NCBI GenBank assembly: GCA_963704855.1
Contig: CAVPHY010000024.1
Span: forward strand, 496,001 to 560,000
DNA length: 64,000 bases
Direction of reading: 5' to 3'
Source of the DNA: SZUA-36 sp963704855
GTDB taxonomy: Bacteria; Pseudomonadota; Gammaproteobacteria; Xanthomonadales; SZUA-36
Shown: positions 26,192 through 36,564 of the stretch, in pieces
Numbering within the stretch: the first letter of the stretch is position 1
Layout of the letters: every line of letters begins with the position of its first letter
The notes under the pieces: model-generated
What the model was told of the DNA's origin: nothing
What the model saw: the letters and a program-made list of their open reading frames with translations, nothing else
Databases searched by the model: none
Position numbers and translations under genes: made by a program

Positions 26192-28123
26192 GTGAATTTC
26201 TTCGAGTACCAGGAACAGGCACGACGCCAAAGTCGATGGCTGGTTTTCCTGTTCATCCTTGCGGTTTTGGTCATCATCGTGGTGATAGATCTCGCCATCC
26301 TCGTGGCCTTTGGTTTTATGAATACCGAGCAGCAGCAAGTTCTGTTCAGTATGCCAACGTTGAAAGCCAATATTCCGACCCTGTTGGGTGGCGCTGCAGT
26401 AACCGCGGCCGTGATCGCGGTTGCCAGTCTCTTCAAGACGGCCTCATTGCGCTCGGGTGGCGGAAAAGTTGCGCGTGATCTGGGTGGGGTGCTGGTCGAG
26501 GCGGATGCGAACGACCCTTTGCGCAGGCGTCTGTACAACGTTGTCGAGGAGATAGCGCTGGCATCCGGAATCCCGGTGCCTGAAATCTACGTTTTGGAGC
26601 AGGAGTCCGGTATCAACGCCTTCGCGGCAGGTTTTACGCCCGCGGATGCTGCGGTTGCGGTCACCCGGGGCGCGCTGGAAAAGCTCAGCCGTGGTGAACT
26701 GCAGGGTGTGATTGCGCATGAGTTCAGTCATATTTTCAACGGGGATATGCGTCTTAATATCCGCCTGATGGGCGCCTTATTCGGAATACTGATGTTGTCG
26801 CTGATCGGTCGCCGGGTGCTGCACGGTTCCTATTACGTGGGTCGTTCAAAAAACAGTAACGGTGGCGCCATTGTGCTGATTGCCGTAGCCGTCATGCTGG
26901 TGGGTTATATCGGCTTGTTCTTCGGCCGCTGGATAAAATCAGCGGTCTCACGCCAACGTGAGTATCTGGCCGATGCTTCGGCTGTACAGTTTACGCGCGA
27001 CCCCGATGGTATTGCCGGTGCGCTGAAGAAAATCGCCATTTACAGTGATGCGTCCTATCTGAATGTGGAAACCGAGGAGGTCAGCCACATGCTGTTTGGC
27101 AGCGGTGAACGGTTGAGCATGTTTTCGACCCACCCGCCGTTGACTCAACGTATCCAGCGTATTGATAAATCCTTCAAACGTGAAGACCTTATAGAACTTT
27201 CCAGGAGCATTCAGCGGCAGGGGCAGGTCGAAGCTGAACAGGCCGCCAGGCAGCAGGAGAAAGCACAAAAAACCGGCGGTGGGCCGTTTGATTTTGATAA
27301 CCTGGTTGAACAGATTGGCCATCCGGATTTTTCCAGGATACTGATGGCAGCGGCACTGGCGGCATCCATCCCCGAGGAGATCAGCCGGGCCGCGCACTCC
27401 AACCAATGGGCGACAGAGGTGCTTTTTTATTGCCTGATGGATCAGGATGAAGAAATACGTGAGCAACAATTGCTGTTCGTGGCACAAAACATGGGCGCTG
27501 ACAGCGAAACCCGGGTACGTGGTTTGTGGAGTGCAGCACCTGATCTGGCGAGGGAACAGCGCTTGCCCCTGCTTGAGATAGCTATCCCCGAACTGAAACG
27601 CAGGCCACCGGACTTCGTCAGCAAGGTATTAACCACCGTCCGGTCCCTGAGTGAAGCTGACGGGCAAACCGATGTGTTTGAGTACCTGATGGCAAAGATC
27701 ATCACTCAGCATTTGTGGGAATCTGCCAACCCCCAACGGGTCAGGCTATCGGGCAAGGGCAGCCTTAGCCAGGTGGCCGACAAGGCGTTGAAAGTAATCG
27801 CCGTACTGGCATCGCACGGCAGTGAAAGCAAGGCGGACGTTGAAAGCGCTTTCCGGGCTGGAAGCGTGTTGTTGGATGCGGATGCAAACCCCGCAATGCC
27901 AGCGATAGCAGACTGGAGCGAGGTCATGGATGAGGCCCTGCCCGTGCTTGACCAGCTAAAACCAGCCGACAAGGAAAAATTGGTCAAGGCCATGATAGCC
28001 ACTGTCATGGCAGATAACGAAATTGCAGTAGCAGAAATGGAGTTGCTGCGCGTGGTTTGTGCGGTCATCCATGTGCCTTTGCCGATGGTCAATGGCGCAG
28101 AATCGAAGCCATATCGACAGTGA
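26192..28123 (+). CDS. M48 family membrane metallopeptidase with C-terminal TerB-like domain
   Basis: A 643-residue zinc metallopeptidase related to HtpX. Two N-terminal membrane helices (about 18-45 and 62-82) precede the catalytic domain. The zinc motif HEFSH is at about 175 within GVIAHEFSHIFNGD. The third ligand glutamate is in SRQREYLADASAVQF. Further helices lie near 190-250. From about 375 onward an additional helical region ends with DNEIAVAEMELLRVVCAVI, typical of TerB/DjlA-like tellurite-resistance domains, which is not found in plain HtpX. Start GTG with a TAGGGAT ribosome site. Together with LemA it suggests an envelope protein quality-control pair. Confidence 0.9.
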   Translation: MNFFEYQEQARRQSRWLVFLFILAVLVIIVVIDLAILVAFGFMNTEQQQVLFSMPTLKANIPTLLGGAAVTAAVIAVASLFKTASLRSGGGKVARDLGGVLVEADANDPLRRRLYNVVEEIALASGIPVPEIYVLEQESGINAFAAGFTPADAAVAVTRGALEKLSRGELQGVIAHEFSHIFNGDMRLNIRLMGALFGILMLSLIGRRVLHGSYYVGRSKNSNGGAIVLIAVAVMLVGYIGLFFGRWIKSAVSRQREYLADASAVQFTRDPDGIAGALKKIAIYSDASYLNVETEEVSHMLFGSGERLSMFSTHPPLTQRIQRIDKSFKREDLIELSRSIQRQGQVEAEQAARQQEKAQKTGGGPFDFDNLVEQIGHPDFSRILMAAALAASIPEEISRAAHSNQWATEVLFYCLMDQDEEIREQQLLFVAQNMGADSETRVRGLWSAAPDLAREQRLPLLEIAIPELKRRPPDFVSKVLTTVRSLSEADGQTDVFEYLMAKIITQHLWESANPQRVRLSGKGSLSQVADKALKVIAVLASHGSESKADVESAFRAGSVLLDADANPAMPAIADWSEVMDEALPVLDQLKPADKEKLVKAMIATVMADNEIAVAEMELLRVVCAVIHVPLPMVNGAESKPYRQ

Positions 28124-28154
28124 TGTTTTCCCCGGGAATGTACAAAAAAGCACT

Positions 28155-30338
28155 ATGAACTGGCGCAAGCGACTGCTGTTATTCGCAGCATGGTTCTTGC
28201 TGGCTGCTTGCCTGTTGTCGGTTCCCGCGAGTGCCCAGTTACCCGTTAGCCCGAAAGCTGCTGATTCCACTGAAGATACCTGGAAGGCGCCCGACCTGGC
28301 TTCACTGCCTTCAGACTGGTGGTCGCAGCTTGGGGATGTTTCATCCGAGCCCGGGAGCCAGCGGGTTGTGCTATTCCTTGATACGTTGGAACAACGTACC
28401 CGGGGTTTGGGCGGTGATGAACTGACAACCGCCACGAACGGTTTGGCTTACATCAGGAGTCAGTTTGAGTTGCTGGCGCTGGCCAGTCAGGGTCCGCTCG
28501 ATCAACGCTTCGAGCCACCTCTGGCCAAAGAGACCTATACCCTGGATGAATTGCTGGGCTTGCGTTCACAGTGGCGTGAACTCGCAAGCAGTGCAACCCA
28601 ACTCAAGTTACAGATTGAACAATCGGAAAGAAAAACCCGCTTGCTACAGGATCGCAGGGATAAATTGTTACGTGATTACGCCACAACCCTTCCGGAGTCG
28701 CCCTCCAGGATCATGGCAGGGATCAACCGGGTATCCGCCAGGGTTGAGTATGAACTGGCGCGGGTCAGCACGGAGAATTCCCGAACGACTCTGAAGCAAA
28801 TTGAAACACAAGGCCTGTTGTTAAATGAGCAACAGGTTTTTGCAAAGGCTCATTTGGTGAGCAGCGATGTCACCTTAGCCGACTTGAAAAAGGCGACCAG
28901 TGAGGCAAGTGCAAAAGTCACTGAAATGGCCAGGAAAGTGGCTGCGCTGCAACCGCAGTTATTGAATGCTCTTTCTGCGGATATCGTCAACCCAAGCCTG
29001 GAGTTGCTGAGAGAACAACAGTTGACACGGGCAACCGCAGAGGCAGAACTGGCGCAACTACAGGCATTGCTGGTCACCGCCAAATCAAACTGGTACGGGT
29101 TCCGGGCTGGTGAGCTGGACGCCGGGTTTGATGTCCAGTCCGCCACGACGCAGGCCCGCAGGGCCACCGATGAAGCGCTTAAGCAGGTAGACCTGTGGTC
29201 CTCGACCAGTCAAACGACACTGATTGCCCTTTCCTCCGACACAAGCCTGAACGCGGTCAAGAATTTTGAAATTGCACAGTCCGTAGCCCGCGACACGCTG
29301 TCATTTGTTGATCAGATAAAGAGTACCAGCGATGAGTTGTTATTCGTCCAGGAAATTCTTAACACGGAATTCATCTCTGCCCAGAGTGGTTTAAGCAATA
29401 CCGGTGCCCGCCTGAGCTTTGCACTCGGTAACGCATGGGACCGTGTACATGAAATGTCGGATTTTCACCTGTTCGACATCGGTGATACACCGGTAACCCC
29501 GGCCGGTCTTTTCAAGATGCTGTTTATCCTGGGCGTGGCACTTGGCATTTCCTGGCTTATCCGTTACCTGCTTGCGCGTGGGATCAGGAGAAAACAGGCT
29601 ACCCAAAGCCCGGCTTTCTATGCCCTGGGCAGGATATTGCACTACATTATCGTGCTCGCGGGCAGTTTCGCCGCGCTTGGCTCAATCGGGATCGATTTCA
29701 CCAGTTTTGCCTTGATCGCAGGTGCTTTGTCGGTTGGTATCGGTTTTGGACTGCAGGCCATTGTCAGTAACTTTGTTTCCGGTCTGATCCTGTTGTTTGA
29801 AGGGTACCTTGCGGGTGGGTGATTTTATCGAACTGGATAGCGGTTTGCGCGGCGTGGTCAAGGAAATCAATACCCGTGCTACCGTCATTACCACCAATGA
29901 CGGGGTGGATCTGGTCGTGCCCAACTCGGTATTGGTTACAACCCAGCTGACGAACTGGACATTGCGGGAATCCTATGGACGCATGCGTGTGACATTTGGC
30001 GTGGCCTACGGCACGGACAAAGACCTGGTCAAAAATGTCGCACTGGAGGCCATTTCGAGAATTGATTGTGCGCTGACACATATGCCTGGATTGGAACCAC
30101 AGGTCAGGCTTTCTAATTTGGCGATAGCTCATTGGAGTTCACGGTTCTGTTCTGGGTCAGCCGGCAGGGTGTGCGACGGCCAGGGCGGACCCGGGCGAAT
30201 TTCCTATGGGAACTCGAAACACTTCTCAATGAGAACGGTATCGAGATCCCATTCCCGCAAAGAGATGTCCATGTCAAAAGTGACAACCGCAGACTTCCAG
30301 ACATAAGCCCGGACGTGTCCAGATTAAATCAGGTATAG
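28155..30338 (+). pseudogene. MscS-type mechanosensitive channel with DUF3772-like periplasmic domain, two frameshifts
   Basis: The ATG at 28155 gives a signal peptide ending near PASAQ. A long coiled-coil periplasmic region follows (about 60-400), resembling KefA/DUF3772 proteins, and then membrane helices. The pore helix is GALSVGIGFGLQAIVSNFVSG. The first frame stops at 29822. The beta domain RVGDFIELDSGLRGVVKEI continues in the next frame and breaks again near 30117. The tail (FTVLFWVSRQGVRR to the stop at 30338) lies in a third frame. Reading GGG at 29802-29804 as GG and adding one T to TTT at 30117-30119 restores one channel of about 727 residues. Confidence 0.87.
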
Positions 30339-30367
30339 TTGCAAAAAAATATCATCAGGGCTTCGAA

Positions 30368-33300
30368 TTGACCTTAACAAAAATATCTTTGGGTAACCCG
30401 GTTGCGGTCATCGTTGCAGGCATACTGGTGGTCATTTTTGGCACACTCAGCGTGATGCGTCTGCCGATACAGATGACACCGGAAATCGAGCGACCCGAGA
30501 TTTCCATTCAGACACCCTGGCGCGCCTCTGCGCCAAGCGAAGTCGAATCTGAAATCATTGAACCCCAGGAAGACGTATTACGTGGCGTGCCAGGTTTATT
30601 GAGGATGTCGTCAACTGCGAGTTTTGGCAGTGGCTCCATACAGATGGAGTTTGCCATTGGCATGGACATGAATCGCGCCTTGATCGAGGTTATGAACCGT
30701 CTCAACCAGGTGCCGCGATACCCTATCGATGCCAATGAACCGGTCATCAGCGTTGGCGGTGGTGATTTCAGCAAGGTTATCGCCTGGTTCGCGGTATCCA
30801 CAAAGCCCGGTAATGACACGCCGATTGAAACTTACCAGGACTTTGTTGAGGATGTGGTTATTACCCGGCTTGAAAGGGTTCCCGGTGTGTCGAGAACCGG
30901 TGTGTTTGGTGGTCGCAACCACGAGGTCAGGATTACATTTGACCCGTACAAGGCAGCAAATATCGGCCTGGATCTGACCGCAATATCGGCCGAGCTGGGC
31001 TCAAACAGCAATGTTTCAGCCGGAAGCACGGAAGTTGGGCGACGCCAGTATACCGTTCGTTTCAGTGGCAAATACGAAGTCGAGGCCCTCGGCGACCTTG
31101 TTTTGCAGTGGCGTGAAGGCAAACCGATCCGTCTCAAGGACATTGCCCGAATTGAGCTGACGATGGTGGATCCATCGACGATATTGCATATGAACGGCGG
31201 CCCGTCGATCGCCATAAACGTCACACCGGAATCGGGTGTCAACGTTCTTGAAGTCATGACTGACCTGAAGGCGACCATTGCCGAACTCTCGGACAACGAG
31301 CTTGCCCGGGCCGGCTTGACCATCAGTCAGAGTTACGACCAGACGGTTTATGTCAAAAGCTCTATCAAAATGGTCCGTAACAACCTTTTGCTGGGTATGA
31401 GCCTGGCCATCGTGGTGCTGTGGTGGTTTCTGCGCAAGTTCCGGGCAACCCTGATCGTCGCCCTGTCTATTCCCCTATGCCTGTTTGCTGCATTTATGGT
31501 GCTGAACATTGCCGGTCGCACCCTGAATATCATTTCGATGGCCGGCCTGGCTTTTGCAACCGGTATGGTGCTTGACGCGGCAATCGTCGTCCTTGAGAAC
31601 ATCTTCAGGCAACGCGAATCGGGGCTGCAGGGCGACGAGGCTTCCGAGCGCGGCACGCTCCAGGTATGGGGCGCGTTGCTGGCATCGACCGCCACCACGG
31701 TTGCGATTTTTATGCCCGTTGTGTTTCTGCAGGATGAAGCGGGTCAGCTATTCAGTGACCTGGCGATTACAATTTCCGCCGCGGTAACTGCATCCTTGCT
31801 TGTTGCGGTCACCGTGTTGCCAGCGGCTGCATCAAACTGGGTCAAGGGCAGTGCAATCGAGGATGTTCATCACCATTGGTGGAGTTGGATAACCGACCAT
31901 ATCATGCGTTGGACAGATTCACCGCGTCTCCGGCGCACCTGGATCGCTGTTTTAACCACGGTGCCGTTGGCTTTGGTGCTTATTCTCATGCCTCCGGCGG
32001 ACTATTTACCTGAGGGCAAGAGGAATTTCATATTTGGTTTTATGGTGGCGCCGCCGGGTCTTGGTATCGAGACTGCAAAAAGGGAAGTGATGAGCGTCAT
32101 CGACCAGCGTCTCGCACCCTATATTAATGGTGAAAACCGGTTGCAGCTTGATAACTACTTTGTCGGTTCTGCAAGGGGCTTCGGCACTTTTCTCGGTGGC
32201 AGGGCGACCGATCCGGCAGATGTTGATGAACTGCTCGGGGTGTTCAACTCTGAAATCCTCACCGGATTTCCAGACACCATCGCTTTCGCTAACCGCAGCG
32301 CAATATTCGGCGGGGGAAGAGGGGGACGGCGAATCAATGTAGATTTGCATGCGGACTCGTTCGACTCCCTGATCAGTGCTGGCCTCGTGGGTTTCCAGGC
32401 AATCAGGACAGAGTTGCCCGATGCAAATGTTCGACCATTACCCGGTCTTGAACAGGCCGAACCCGAGTTGAGGTTGATACCGGATGATCGCCGCATCGCG
32501 GAGGTTGGATGGAACCGGTCCCGTATGGCCACGGTTATCCGGGCTATGGGTGACGGTGCGTTTATGGGTGAGTATTTTGATGGCACCCGGCGTTACAACG
32601 TCATCATGCGGGCCGAGGAATGGTACACGCCGGAGCAATTGGCTGCCTTGCCGGTCGCGACCGCCAGCGGTGAAATCCAAACCATCGGCGAATTGACCCA
32701 GGTTACCCGCACGGCTGGCCCGTCCCAGATTCTCAGGGTTGACAGAAAACGAACCCTGACCTTGCAGGTGACACCGCCGACCGGCATGCCGCTGGAAGAG
32801 GCTATCGATATCATTGATGAAAAGGTGTTGCCTGCGATCTATGAACGGTTACCCAAAAATGCATCCATCCAGATGCGTGGTACGGCCGAGGCGCTGGATC
32901 AGGCCCTGACAAGTATGTCGGGCAGTTTTGCGCTGGCCATCGTCATTTTGTATCTGTTGATTTCGGCATTGTTCCGGTCATTCAAGGATTCATTGCTTGT
33001 GATTTTGACCATCCCGATGGCCACCGTGGGAGGAATCATCAGCCTTCGCCTGATGGACCTGGCATTGTTCGCCAGCGGCGGTCAGCAGATGGACCTGCTG
33101 ACGATGATCGGTTTTGTGATCCTGCTGGGGTTGGTCGTTAATAATGCCATTCTGCTGGTTTACCGCGCACGCGATGGTGAACGTGAAGGTATGTCGCGGC
33201 GTGATGCCGTGGAAAGTGCGGTCAGGTTGCGTCTCAGACCTATCCTGATGAGTACGACAACCAGCATTTTCGGTATGCTGCCGTTGATGTTGATACCGGG

Positions 33301-33445
33301 TTCCGGTACAGAGCTCTATCGGGGTATGGCTGCGGTCATCGTGGGTGGGATGCTGGTAAGCGCCTTGTTTACGCTTATCCTGCTACCCAGTCTTCTGAGA
33401 GCCAAAGAGGCGGCCTTCCCGGGATTGGCATCAAACCAGATATGA
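30368..33445 (+). CDS. RND-family efflux pump inner-membrane transporter
   Basis: A 1025-residue proton-driven transporter of the AcrB/HAE-1-like RND superfamily, with two repeated halves each of six membrane helices and a large periplasmic loop. The N-terminus (ISLGNPVAVIVAGILVVIFG) and the TM4 motif GMVLDAAIVVLENIFR are clear. In AcrB the latter reads DD; here only one aspartate remains. RLRPILMSTTTSIFGMLPL is the TM11 region. The start is TTG. The membrane fusion protein gene follows with a 4-bp overlap, the reverse of the more common MFP-RND order. No outer-membrane channel gene is adjacent. The substrate cannot be predicted. Confidence 0.93.
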   Translation: MTLTKISLGNPVAVIVAGILVVIFGTLSVMRLPIQMTPEIERPEISIQTPWRASAPSEVESEIIEPQEDVLRGVPGLLRMSSTASFGSGSIQMEFAIGMDMNRALIEVMNRLNQVPRYPIDANEPVISVGGGDFSKVIAWFAVSTKPGNDTPIETYQDFVEDVVITRLERVPGVSRTGVFGGRNHEVRITFDPYKAANIGLDLTAISAELGSNSNVSAGSTEVGRRQYTVRFSGKYEVEALGDLVLQWREGKPIRLKDIARIELTMVDPSTILHMNGGPSIAINVTPESGVNVLEVMTDLKATIAELSDNELARAGLTISQSYDQTVYVKSSIKMVRNNLLLGMSLAIVVLWWFLRKFRATLIVALSIPLCLFAAFMVLNIAGRTLNIISMAGLAFATGMVLDAAIVVLENIFRQRESGLQGDEASERGTLQVWGALLASTATTVAIFMPVVFLQDEAGQLFSDLAITISAAVTASLLVAVTVLPAAASNWVKGSAIEDVHHHWWSWITDHIMRWTDSPRLRRTWIAVLTTVPLALVLILMPPADYLPEGKRNFIFGFMVAPPGLGIETAKREVMSVIDQRLAPYINGENRLQLDNYFVGSARGFGTFLGGRATDPADVDELLGVFNSEILTGFPDTIAFANRSAIFGGGRGGRRINVDLHADSFDSLISAGLVGFQAIRTELPDANVRPLPGLEQAEPELRLIPDDRRIAEVGWNRSRMATVIRAMGDGAFMGEYFDGTRRYNVIMRAEEWYTPEQLAALPVATASGEIQTIGELTQVTRTAGPSQILRVDRKRTLTLQVTPPTGMPLEEAIDIIDEKVLPAIYERLPKNASIQMRGTAEALDQALTSMSGSFALAIVILYLLISALFRSFKDSLLVILTIPMATVGGIISLRLMDLALFASGGQQMDLLTMIGFVILLGLVVNNAILLVYRARDGEREGMSRRDAVESAVRLRLRPILMSTTTSIFGMLPLMLIPGSGTELYRGMAAVIVGGMLVSALFTLILLPSLLRAKEAAFPGLASNQI

Positions 33446-34515
33446 AAAACGTGGAAACCGGCAAAATGAAAAAATTGATACCGCTGCTTGGCGTTTTTGC
33501 CCTGGTGGCAGGAATACAGCTTCCCGCACTGGCCCAGCCGGGGCCGCCTGCAGCCCTCGTGCGTGTCGCGAAAGCCGCAATTCAATCACTGGCGCCGGAA
33601 ACGGTTGTGCCGGGGACAGTCGTCAGTCGAAATGACGCGAGGATTTCGGCCGAGGTCAATGGCAGGCTGCTTGAGGTCGCGGATGTTGGCACCTTTGCTG
33701 CCCGTGGTGATGAAATTGCAAAAATAGAAGACACGGCGATGAGGTTGAGAAGGGATGAACTCCTGGCCGAGGTTGAACGCGCCGAGGCGAGATTGAAATT
33801 TCTTGAAAGCGAAGAGTCTCGGTACGTTCAGTTGTCAAAATCGAACCTGACCGCGGCAACCAAGCTGGACGAAACCCGGTCGGACCGGGATGTTTCCCGA
33901 GGCGACCTCCGGGTAGCAAAATCGCGCCTGGCACAGCTGGAAGACCAGTTGGGCCGAACCAGCATAAAGGCACCCTTTGACGGTATTGTTGTTGAACGGT
34001 TGATGATGCCGGGTGAACGCGTGGAAATTGGCAGAAACGTAGTCCGGATGGTTGACCAGCAGCACCTCGAGGTGATCGCAAGAGCTCCGCTGGACTACTA
34101 TTCGTATGTGCAGCCAGGTCAGCAGTTGGAGCTCAGGACAGGTTCCGAGGTCGTAATGGGCACGGTCAGGACCGTTGTGGCCGTCGGCTCTGAAAAAACC
34201 CATTTATTCGAGCTCAGGCTGGATGTCGAAAGCAACCGTTTTCCCGTCGGTCAGACCTTGCGTGTTTCAGTTCCGACCTCGAATGCCAGGGAAGCACTAG
34301 TTGTTCCGCGTGATGCACTGGTGCTGAGGCCCGAAGGAATTTACGTCTTCGTGGTAGACGCGGATCTCAAAGCCAGCCAGGTGACGGTAACCACCGGTAT
34401 CGACGCCGGGGACCGGATAGAAGTCTTCGGGGCGATTACAGACGGGGACAAGGTCATTATTCGGGGTAATGAGCGTCTCAGGCCGGGTCAGACCGTCTCC
34501 ATCATGGAAGGCTGA
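33442..34515 (+). CDS. RND efflux periplasmic adaptor (membrane fusion protein)
   Basis: A 357-residue HlyD/AcrA-type adaptor. It has a signal peptide to about residue 30 (LPALAQPG) and a lipoyl half-motif (VVPGTVVSRNDARISAEVNGRLLEV). An alpha-hairpin of the coiled-coil type covers about 105-170, and the second lipoyl half is IKAPFDGIVVERLM. A beta-barrel and membrane-proximal domain end at GQTVSIMEG. No lipobox is present, so it is probably soluble or anchored by an uncleaved signal. It overlaps the RND gene by 4 bp and is followed 6 bp later by the transporter at 34522. Confidence 0.92.
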   Translation: MKNVETGKMKKLIPLLGVFALVAGIQLPALAQPGPPAALVRVAKAAIQSLAPETVVPGTVVSRNDARISAEVNGRLLEVADVGTFAARGDEIAKIEDTAMRLRRDELLAEVERAEARLKFLESEESRYVQLSKSNLTAATKLDETRSDRDVSRGDLRVAKSRLAQLEDQLGRTSIKAPFDGIVVERLMMPGERVEIGRNVVRMVDQQHLEVIARAPLDYYSYVQPGQQLELRTGSEVVMGTVRTVVAVGSEKTHLFELRLDVESNRFPVGQTLRVSVPTSNAREALVVPRDALVLRPEGIYVFVVDADLKASQVTVTTGIDAGDRIEVFGAITDGDKVIIRGNERLRPGQTVSIMEG

Positions 34516-34521
34516 CCGCCT

Positions 34522-35763
34522 TTGAATTTAATCAATATCCAGAGGGGCGAATGGCCGCGATTTCTGCTGGCCTTCAGTTACTTCTTTTTTCTGCTGGCCG
34601 GTTATTTCATGTTGCGGCCCATACGCGGAACCGTGGCGGCCAATCATTCGGAATCCCTCCATTTGCTATACACGGCGACCTTTGTGTCCATGTTGCTGAT
34701 CGTCCCGGTCTTTGGGTGGCTTGTTTCAAAGTTCAGGCGTGGCCGTTTTGTGCCCGGGATATACCTGTTTTTTATCTCAAACCTGGTGTTTTTTGCCTTT
34801 GCGTTTGACGGTGAAGCAACAGGTGACTGGGTCCAGTACAGCTTTTATGTCTGGCTGAGTGTTTTCAACCTGTTCGTGGTCTCGATATTCTGGAGTTTCA
34901 TGGCCGATATTTTCCAACCCGACCAGGCTCAGCGCCTGTTTGGGAGCATCATGGCGGGTGGTAGTCTCGGTGCGATTTCAGGACCCGTATTGACGGCAAA
35001 ATGGGTCGGACAGATTGGTTCTGGCGGAGTAATGACACTATCGATCTGTTGCCTGTTAGTGGCAACAATTTTTGCCATCATCCTCGGCAGGCTTGAGCGT
35101 CATCAACACCATGATCAACCCGCAAAGATTATTGGTGGCAGTATCTGGGAAGGCGCAGTGCGTGTGTTCAAGTCAAAGTACCTGTTGTTGATCTGCCTGT
35201 TGATGTTGTCCCATAACCTGACTTCGACCTTTCTTTATAACGGCCTCGCGGTCATGGTTGATGAGAACATCATGGGGTTTGATGAGCGCACGCGCTTCTT
35301 TAGCTACATCGACCTGGTCGTACAAATACTTGCGTTTCTTTTCCAGTTCTTGATTACCTCGAGGCTGGTAATTTACCTGGGCATGCCGCGCACCGCCATT
35401 TTGCCTCCCATAATCCTCGCAGCGGGCTTTACATTGCTGGGCAGCTCACTTGGCCTTGTGCTGTTCGCGGCAGTCGGGGTCGCACAGCGGGCGCTCAACT
35501 ATGGTTTGTTAGGGCCCGTTAAAGAGATGTTGTTTACCGTCGTCGAGCGTGAAACCAAGTACAAGAGCAAAAATTTCATCGATACCGTGGTATATCGTGG
35601 CAGTGATGTTACCGCCAGCTGGATATTCAAAGGGATGATGACCGCTGGTCTGTCAATTGGTCAGATTGCCTGGCTGTATTTACCGGTCATGGCCATTTGG
35701 GGTATGGGCGCCTGGCACCTCGGCAAGGCCTACACACGCCTGAGAAGTCGCCTGGATGCATGA
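34522..35763 (+). CDS. MFS/ATP-ADP translocase-like transporter
   Basis: A 413-residue polytopic membrane protein with about 11-12 helices. The segments FLLAGYFMLRPIRGTVA, SFMADIFQPDQAQRLFGSI and ERETKYKSKNFIDTVVYRGSD match the group related to plastid and Rickettsia ATP/ADP translocases, found in many free-living bacteria. In free-living species the substrate is unknown. The start is TTG, 6 bp after the adaptor gene, so it appears to be the third gene of the RND operon. No nucleotide-exchange role is implied by context; co-export of the pump substrate or unrelated transport are both possible. Confidence 0.8.
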   Translation: MNLINIQRGEWPRFLLAFSYFFFLLAGYFMLRPIRGTVAANHSESLHLLYTATFVSMLLIVPVFGWLVSKFRRGRFVPGIYLFFISNLVFFAFAFDGEATGDWVQYSFYVWLSVFNLFVVSIFWSFMADIFQPDQAQRLFGSIMAGGSLGAISGPVLTAKWVGQIGSGGVMTLSICCLLVATIFAIILGRLERHQHHDQPAKIIGGSIWEGAVRVFKSKYLLLICLLMLSHNLTSTFLYNGLAVMVDENIMGFDERTRFFSYIDLVVQILAFLFQFLITSRLVIYLGMPRTAILPPIILAAGFTLLGSSLGLVLFAAVGVAQRALNYGLLGPVKEMLFTVVERETKYKSKNFIDTVVYRGSDVTASWIFKGMMTAGLSIGQIAWLYLPVMAIWGMGAWHLGKAYTRLRSRLDA

Positions 35764-35793
35764 GTCTGTAATGGATCCATTGCACCGGCTAGT

Positions 35794-36564
35794 TCAACCG
35801 CCGGCCAGGAAGCGCTTGCCGGATGAGGCCTGCACCTGCTCCACTCTGCATTGATAAAGTTTTTCGAGGTTTTCAAGGTTTAACAACTCGCTGGCCGGTC
35901 CGGCCTGCCATTCGCCGTGCCCGAACAACATCAGGATATGACTGCAGTAGCGCGCGGCCAGGTTGACATCATGCAAGGCAATCATGGCGGATCGATGTTG
36001 CGTCGCCACCTGGTGTTCAACATGATCCATGATCCGGACCTGGTGTTTCATATCGAGATGATTGGTAGGTTCATCCAGCAATAGGATGGCGGGTTCCTGA
36101 ACGATCAGCGAAGCAAATGCCAGGCGGCGTGCTTCACCACCGGAGAGCCCCGTGACACTGCGTAGTTCGAAGCCCTCAAGATCAACAGCACGGATGGCAT
36201 CCACTGCTTTTTGCCTGTCGTCCGGGCCTTCGCGTTCCCAGTAGGCCAGGTGAGGGTGTCTTCCGGTCATCGCCGTTTCAAGCACGGTCGCATCAAAAAT
36301 ATACACGGTGTGCTGTTGCAGCATACCGAGCAGCCGCGCAATGGTGCGACGCGGCAGTTTGTCCATCGCCTGATTTTCGAGTAACACGGAGCCGGAATCA
36401 GGGACGAGTAACCCGGCCATGCATTTGAGCAAGGTGGTTTTGCCAATGCCATTGGGGCCCAGCAATCCCCAGAACTGGCCAGTAGCAAGCTCCATATCCA
36501 GCTTGTTGCAAATCGGCTTGCCGCCGATGGAGATATCAAGGGACCGGCATACGAGTGAGGTCAT
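35794..36564 (-). CDS. FecCD-type ABC transporter ATP-binding protein
   Basis: A 256-residue ABC ATPase of the siderophore/haem/cobalamin importer class. Walker A is GPNGIGKTTLLKCMAG (about 35-50), the signature LSGGEARRLAFASL, and Walker B ILLLDEPTNHLDM with the switch histidine in IALHDVN. It powers the permease at 36561-37547, whose stop it overlaps by 4 bp. No binding protein or outer-membrane receptor gene is adjacent, so the ligand (iron-siderophore, haem or B12) is not determined. Confidence 0.9.
   Translation of the reverse strand: MTSLVCRSLDISIGGKPICNKLDMELATGQFWGLLGPNGIGKTTLLKCMAGLLVPDSGSVLLENQAMDKLPRRTIARLLGMLQQHTVYIFDATVLETAMTGRHPHLAYWEREGPDDRQKAVDAIRAVDLEGFELRSVTGLSGGEARRLAFASLIVQEPAILLLDEPTNHLDMKHQVRIMDHVEHQVATQHRSAMIALHDVNLAARYCSHILMLFGHGEWQAGPASELLNLENLEKLYQCRVEQVQASSGKRFLAGG

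Noticed and set aside
29795..29825. Programmed ribosomal frameshifting in the MscS gene and the other broken genes
   Set aside because: No slippery heptamer or downstream stimulatory structure is apparent, and the families are not known to use it.
29797..30306. Separate small MscS-domain gene
   Set aside because: It lacks membrane helices and continues the upstream channel exactly after a one-base shift.
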